NCBI GenBank assembly: GCA_018889975.1
Contig: CP076546.1
Coordinates: 4,092,501 to 4,156,500 of the forward strand
Direction: 5' to 3'
Source of the DNA: Bacillus sp. NP157
Lineage (GTDB): Bacteria > Pseudomonadota > Gammaproteobacteria > Xanthomonadales > Rhodanobacteraceae
Length of the DNA stretch: 64,000 nucleotides
Positions 60,280-64,000 of this stretch are shown in pieces. Position 1 is the stretch's first letter, and every line of letters starts with the position of its first letter. The notes under the pieces were generated by a model. It had not been told where the DNA came from and did no database searches. It saw nothing but the letters and a program-made list of their open reading frames with translations. A program made the translations under genes and the position numbers.

Positions 60280-60303
60280 GTGGGAGGCAACGTGTTGGGT
60301 CGC

Positions 60304-60783
60304 TTAGGCGGTGACGGTAGGCCGCTCGATCGCTGCGATCCCGCTGCGTGCATGGTCGGCGACATCCCCGGCGCGACGTAGCGCATCGAGGAACGTGTCG
60401 ACTTCGTCCGCGCGCCCCGTGTACTCGACCACCGACTGCCCGGCTTCGCGTTGCAGTAGCCGGCCGCCGAAGCGTGCGAGGCAGCTGTCGACGGCGTCGC
60501 CGCCGGCTTCCACGCGCGCCACCAGCAGTTCGCGTTCCACGTGTTCCTTGCGGGTGAGTTCGCCGATCTCGAGCACGTCGACCAGCTTGGCGGACTGCTT
60601 GATGATCTGTTCCACCATCGCGTCGTCGCCGAAGACGACCAGCGTGAGCCGGGAGACATCGTCGTCCGGCGTGGCGGCCACGGTGAGCGATTCGATGTTG
60701 TAGCCGCGCGACGCGAACAGCCCCGCGACGCGGGCGAGCGCGCCGGCTTCGTTCTGCAGCAGGATGGACACCGTGTGGCGCAT
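60304..60783 (-). CDS. ilvN: acetolactate synthase small (regulatory) subunit
   Basis: 159 residues from ATG 60783. ACT domain start HTVSILLQNEAGALARVAGLFASRGYNIESLTVAATPDDDVSRLTLVV identifies IlvN/IlvH. It binds the large subunit and gives feedback control by valine. It begins 2 bp after the ilvB stop. The end is close to the REP region. Length is typical. Confidence 0.96.
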   Translation of the reverse strand: MRHTVSILLQNEAGALARVAGLFASRGYNIESLTVAATPDDDVSRLTLVVFGDDAMVEQIIKQSAKLVDVLEIGELTRKEHVERELLVARVEAGGDAVDSCLARFGGRLLQREAGQSVVEYTGRADEVDTFLDALRRAGDVADHARSGIAAIERPTVTA

Positions 60784-60785
60784 GG

Positions 60786-62651
60786 TCAGAACATCCCCGT
60801 CGGTGCGGCGGTGGTGGCGACGGGCGCGTTCCGGCTGCGGATCCAGTCGCCGGTGATCATCTCGGCGTAGGTTGCCCCGGGGCCGACCATCGGATAGACG
60901 CCGGCATCGGGATCGATCACCACTTCGAGGAAGGCCGGGCCGTCGAAGGCCAGGAAATCCGCGATGGTCGCGTCGATCGCCCTGGGGTCGTCCAGGCGCT
61001 GGGCCCATTCGAAGCCGTCGGCCTGTGCGGCGCGGACGAAGTCCTTCTTGTGCAGGCTCTTGTCCGACGCCGAGAAGCGTCCCTTGAAGAACAGTTTCTG
61101 CCACTGGCGAACCATGCCGTCGCCGCTGTTGTTGAGCACGACGATCTTCACGGGCAGGCCATAGGTCGTCACCGTTTCCAGCTCGCCGATGTTCATGCGG
61201 ATGGACGCATCGCCGTCGATGTCGATCACGGTGAGGTCGCGGCGAGCGAACTGTGCACCGATCGCGGCCGGCAGGCCGAAGCCCATCGTGCCCATCGAGC
61301 CGGAGGTGAGCCAGCGGCGCGGTTCGCGGAAGTCGAAATACTGTGCGGCCCACATCTGGTGCTGGCCGACGCCGGTGGTGATGATCGCGTGGCCATCGGT
61401 GATGCGGTTGATCGCCTCGAGCACGGCGCACGGCTGGATGCTCTCACCGTCGCGCCGGAAGTCCATGGCGTGGTCACGCTTCAGCGCCGCCACGTGGGCA
61501 TGCCACGCGCTGAGATCGCGGCGGAAGCCGATCCGCGCGCCGTAGGCCAGCAGGCGGTCCAGGGTCGTGTCCAGCGAACCGACGTGATGCCAGTCGACCG
61601 CTTTCACCTTGCCGATCTCGGCCGGATCGATGTCGACCTGGGCGATCGCCCTGGCCTTCGGTGCGAACTGGTCCGGCACGCCGACCACGCGGTCGTCGAA
61701 GCGTGCGCCCAGGGCCAGCACGAAATCGCAGTCGTCCATGGCGTAGTTCGCATACGCGGCACCGTGCATGCCCAGCATATGCAGGGCGAGCGGGTCGGTC
61801 GTATCGAAGCCACCAATGCCCATCAGGGTGGTGACGACCGGGATCCCGAACGCGTGGGCGAACTCGCGCAGCGGACCCGCCGCAGCGGCCGAGACGATGC
61901 CGCCGCCGGCGTAGATCAGCGGGCGATCGGCGGCGCCCAGTGCCTTGAAAAACTCTGCGCAATGCGCGTCGGTCAGCTTCGCGGATTCGACGGCATGCAG
62001 GCGGGTACGGTAACCGCGCACCGGCAGTTCGCGGCTACCTTCGAAGGTGAGCGGGGTGTTCTGGATGTCCTTGGGGATATCGATGACGACGGGGCCCGGG
62101 CGGCCGCTGCGCGCGATGTGGAATGCGGTGCGCAGCGTCGCTTCCAGGGTCGACGCGTCGGTGACCAGGAACACGTGCTTCGCGCAGGCACCCATGATCT
62201 GGCTGACCGGCGCCTCCTGGAACGCATCCGTGCCGATCGCCTTGGTCGCGACCTGGCCACAGACCACCACGAGCGGGATGGAATCGGCCATGCAGTCACG
62301 CACCGGGGTCACCGCGTTGGTGGCGCCGGGCCCCGAGGTGACCAGCGCCACGCCGACGCGACCCGACGCCCGCGCATAGCCGGCGGCCATGAAGCAGGCA
62401 CCCTGTTCGTTGGCCGGCACGATCAGCGGCAGCGGCTCGCTGCCGTCGTCGCCGGCGTGGGTGCTGTTGTAGCGAAAGACCGCGTCGTACACGGGAAGGA
62501 TGGCGCCACCGGAATAGCCGAAGAGCACATCGAGGCCTTCGTCGGCGAGTACCTGCACGACGATGTCAGCACCGGTCATCGCATGGCCGGCCAGGGGATG
62601 TTTCGCGTCGGGGCGACGAATGTCGCCGGGGGATTCCAGTTGCGCGTTCAC
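60786..62651 (-). CDS. ilvB: acetolactate synthase large (catalytic) subunit
   Basis: 621 residues from GTG 62651, which has GGAAGG 8 bases upstream. TPP-dependent enzyme: FGYSGGAILPVYDA, the catalytic Glu in ANEQGACFMAAGYARASG, and the TPP motif GDASIRMNIGELETVTTYGLPVKIVVLNNSG. It makes acetolactate or acetohydroxybutyrate in the branched-chain pathway. Slightly long N-terminal lead (MNAQLESPGDIRRPDAKHPLAG). It could equally be called ilvG or ilvI. Confidence 0.96.
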   Translation of the reverse strand: MNAQLESPGDIRRPDAKHPLAGHAMTGADIVVQVLADEGLDVLFGYSGGAILPVYDAVFRYNSTHAGDDGSEPLPLIVPANEQGACFMAAGYARASGRVGVALVTSGPGATNAVTPVRDCMADSIPLVVVCGQVATKAIGTDAFQEAPVSQIMGACAKHVFLVTDASTLEATLRTAFHIARSGRPGPVVIDIPKDIQNTPLTFEGSRELPVRGYRTRLHAVESAKLTDAHCAEFFKALGAADRPLIYAGGGIVSAAAAGPLREFAHAFGIPVVTTLMGIGGFDTTDPLALHMLGMHGAAYANYAMDDCDFVLALGARFDDRVVGVPDQFAPKARAIAQVDIDPAEIGKVKAVDWHHVGSLDTTLDRLLAYGARIGFRRDLSAWHAHVAALKRDHAMDFRRDGESIQPCAVLEAINRITDGHAIITTGVGQHQMWAAQYFDFREPRRWLTSGSMGTMGFGLPAAIGAQFARRDLTVIDIDGDASIRMNIGELETVTTYGLPVKIVVLNNSGDGMVRQWQKLFFKGRFSASDKSLHKKDFVRAAQADGFEWAQRLDDPRAIDATIADFLAFDGPAFLEVVIDPDAGVYPMVGPGATYAEMITGDWIRSRNAPVATTAAPTGMF

Positions 62652-62679
62652 GATGTTTTCCTTCCTATCAACCAACCCA

Positions 62680-62703
62680 TGTAGGTGCGCGCCTGCGCCC
62701 GAT
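62680..62703 (+). repeat. REP element between ilvC and ilvB
   Basis: Forward copy with two changes from the main form (TGTAGGTGCGCGCCTGCGCC). It lies in the 90-bp ilvC-ilvB gap, where it could form a hairpin in the polycistronic mRNA and set different levels of the two products. Confidence 0.75.
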
Positions 62704-62741
62704 AGCCCAGGCACGATCCCCCCATCAGGAAACAATGAATC

Positions 62742-63773
62742 TCAAGACGCCTTGGCCGCCGCATCCGCCGCATCCGCCGCGGCCTTCGGCTGGTTCGCCG
62801 CCAGCCAGGGCATCCGCGCACGCAGCTGTGCACCGACCTTCTCGATCGGATGCTCCAGGTCACGCTGCTTGAACGCCTTGTAGTTCGGCAGGCCAGCCTT
62901 GTACTCGGCCGTCCACTCGCGGGCGAAGGTGCCGTCCTGGATTTCGGTCAGCACGGCCTTCATGCGCTCCTTGGTGCCTGCGTCGACGATGCGCGGGCCG
63001 CGGGTGTAGTCGCCGTACTGCGCGGTCTCGGAGATGAACTCGAGCATGCGCGCGATGCCGCCTTCGTAGAACAGGTCGACGATCAGCTTCAGCTCGTGCA
63101 TCACTTCGTAATAGGCGATTTCGGGGCGATAGCCGGCTTCGACGAGGGTTTCGAAACCCTTGATCACCAGCTCCGACGCGCCACCGCAGAGCACGGCCTG
63201 CTCACCGAACAGGTCGGTCTCGGTCTCTTCCTTGAAGTCGGTCTGGATCAACATCGCACGGGCGCCGCCGATGCCGGCAGCGTACGCCGTCGCGCGTTCG
63301 GTGGCGTGGCCGGTCGCATCCTGGTGCACGGCGTACAGGCAGGGAACGCCGCGACCGATCTCGTACTCGCGGCGCACCAGCGCGCCCGGGCCCTTCGGCG
63401 CGACCAGCACCACGTCGATGTCTTCGCGCGGGGTGATCTGGCCGAAATGCACGTTGAAGCCATGCGCGAACAGCAGCGTGGCACCCGGCTTGATGTTCGC
63501 CTCGATGGCGTCCTTGTAGATGCCCGGCTGGGTCATGTCCGGGGTGAGCACGGCGACCAGGTCGGCACCGCGTACGGCTTCGGCCGGCTCGGCGACGGCG
63601 AAGCCATCGACATAGGCACGGTTCCACGACGGACCGCCGGGACGCAGGCCGACCACGACGTCGAGGCCGGAGTCCTTCAGGTTGAGCGCATGCGCGCGGC
63701 CCTGGCTGCCGTAGCCGAGCACGGCGATACGGGCGTTCTGCAGGGGAGCGGTGGTGGCTTGCTTGTCGGTCAT
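62742..63773 (-). CDS. ilvC: ketol-acid reductoisomerase
   Basis: 343 residues, class I length. NADPH site [21 protein letters not shown], catalytic region [27 protein letters not shown] and [15 protein letters not shown] are clear. It converts acetolactate to dihydroxyisovalerate. The Ala/Lys-rich tail ([12 protein letters not shown]) is an extra. It is followed by ilvB and ilvN in the same direction and preceded by ilvD, so four consecutive steps cluster here. Confidence 0.97.
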   Translation of the reverse strand: MTDKQATTAPLQNARIAVLGYGSQGRAHALNLKDSGLDVVVGLRPGGPSWNRAYVDGFAVAEPAEAVRGADLVAVLTPDMTQPGIYKDAIEANIKPGATLLFAHGFNVHFGQITPREDIDVVLVAPKGPGALVRREYEIGRGVPCLYAVHQDATGHATERATAYAAGIGGARAMLIQTDFKEETETDLFGEQAVLCGGASELVIKGFETLVEAGYRPEIAYYEVMHELKLIVDLFYEGGIARMLEFISETAQYGDYTRGPRIVDAGTKERMKAVLTEIQDGTFAREWTAEYKAGLPNYKAFKQRDLEHPIEKVGAQLRARMPWLAANQPKAAADAADAAAKAS

Positions 63774-63816
63774 GGCGTTGTCCTTGGGGATGACTGATGA
63801 ATGGATGCGAAAAAAA

Positions 63817-63840
63817 ATCGCGCGCAGGCGCGCTCCTACA
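63817..63840 (-). repeat. REP element between ilvD and ilvC
   Basis: Reverse copy of the main REP form, 43 bp before the ilvC start and 15 bp after the ilvD stop. Confidence 0.85.
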
Positions 63841-63855
63841 CGGGCATTGCGGGGG

Positions 63856-64000
63856 TTAGTTGCCGATCAGTTCCTGGGTCATGTCTTCGTCTTCGATTTC
63901 GCGGCGCACGCGCTGGGGGCTGGCGGGTGCGTCGTCGAAGGCCTGGGTGACGGCGCCTTCCGCGGCCGAGCCGACGAGGCGTGCGTATTTCGCCAGCACG
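63856..64000 (-). CDS. ilvD: dihydroxy-acid dehydratase, C-terminal end
   Basis: Minus-strand frame running off the right edge. The visible 47 residues ([20 protein letters not shown] ... MTQELIGN, then TAA) match the C terminus of IlvD ([16 protein letters not shown] type). It makes 2-oxo acids from dihydroxy acids, the step after IlvC. The start is outside the window. Confidence 0.82.
   Translation of the reverse strand, partial: VLAKYARLVGSAAEGAVTQAFDDAPASPQRVRREIEDEDMTQELIGN

Noticed and set aside
60129-60314. Open frame MSEAITCTDCSHINMDCAHTNM across the 21-bp repeats.
   Set aside because: It exists only because the repeat length is a multiple of three; there is no ribosome-binding site and it runs into a REP element.

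Overview
The window is high-GC chromosomal DNA from a gammaproteobacterium of the order Xanthomonadales, most likely a Rhodanobacteraceae member close to Luteibacter or Dyella. I infer this from the 23S rRNA sequence, three Oar-like TonB-dependent receptors, the bioB-bioF-bioH-bioC biotin cluster and a GTAG-headed REP repeat family. No species call is possible from the sequence alone. I saw no prophage, CRISPR array, insertion sequence or tRNA gene.

Layout. 1-3.1 kb is the end of an rRNA operon (partial 23S, 5S, terminator, REP cluster). 3.2-8 kb holds a GspA/ExeA-type ATPase coupled to a rhomboid protease, then a GspE/PilB-type ATPase with a glutamine amidotransferase on the other strand. 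8-11.1 kb is glyQS. 11.2-22.6 kb is a regulator (XRE family) divergent from three tandem Oar-like outer-membrane receptors, with shared promoters, leaders and 3' UTRs. 22.8-26.5 kb encodes envelope proteins: a YbaY-like lipoprotein, two small secreted paralogues and a GDSL autotransporter esterase. 26.7-37.7 kb is mainly housekeeping (tex, an RDD protein, mnmG, pepN, a mutarotase, a PLP lyase, tag), but the mnmG-pepN gap carries a near-consensus sigma-54 promoter and a GGA-rich structured RNA. 37.7-42.4 kb is a biotin operon (bioB-bioF-trhO-bioH-bioC) with a candidate BirA operator. 42.5-51.3 kb holds comF, a TonB receptor coupled to a PHP-type metallohydrolase under a perfect Clp/CRP-like box, ubiA, a YfhO-like membrane protein and a 53-residue proline-rich gene. 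51.3-58.2 kb is a polyol (mannitol-type) ABC uptake and oxidation operon with its AraC-type regulator. 58.3-60.1 kb has an atypical SDR and a Tiki/EreA-like secreted protein. 60.3-64 kb is the branched-chain amino acid cluster (ilvD end, ilvC, ilvB, ilvN).

The most unusual signals are: (1) a putative sigma-54-dependent RNA of about 240 nt at 31965-32203 with eight GGA motifs, a hairpin that shows AGGA in its loop and a perfect 12-bp stem, which resembles an Rsm/Csr-type sponge; (2) the oar cluster, with a CCTAGGAA palindrome, a leader with mutually exclusive hairpins and a 3' UTR hairpin with compensatory changes; (3) a pair of long inverted operator-like repeats in front of the polyol operon; and (4) REP elements whose TGTAG head supplies the stop codon of two genes.
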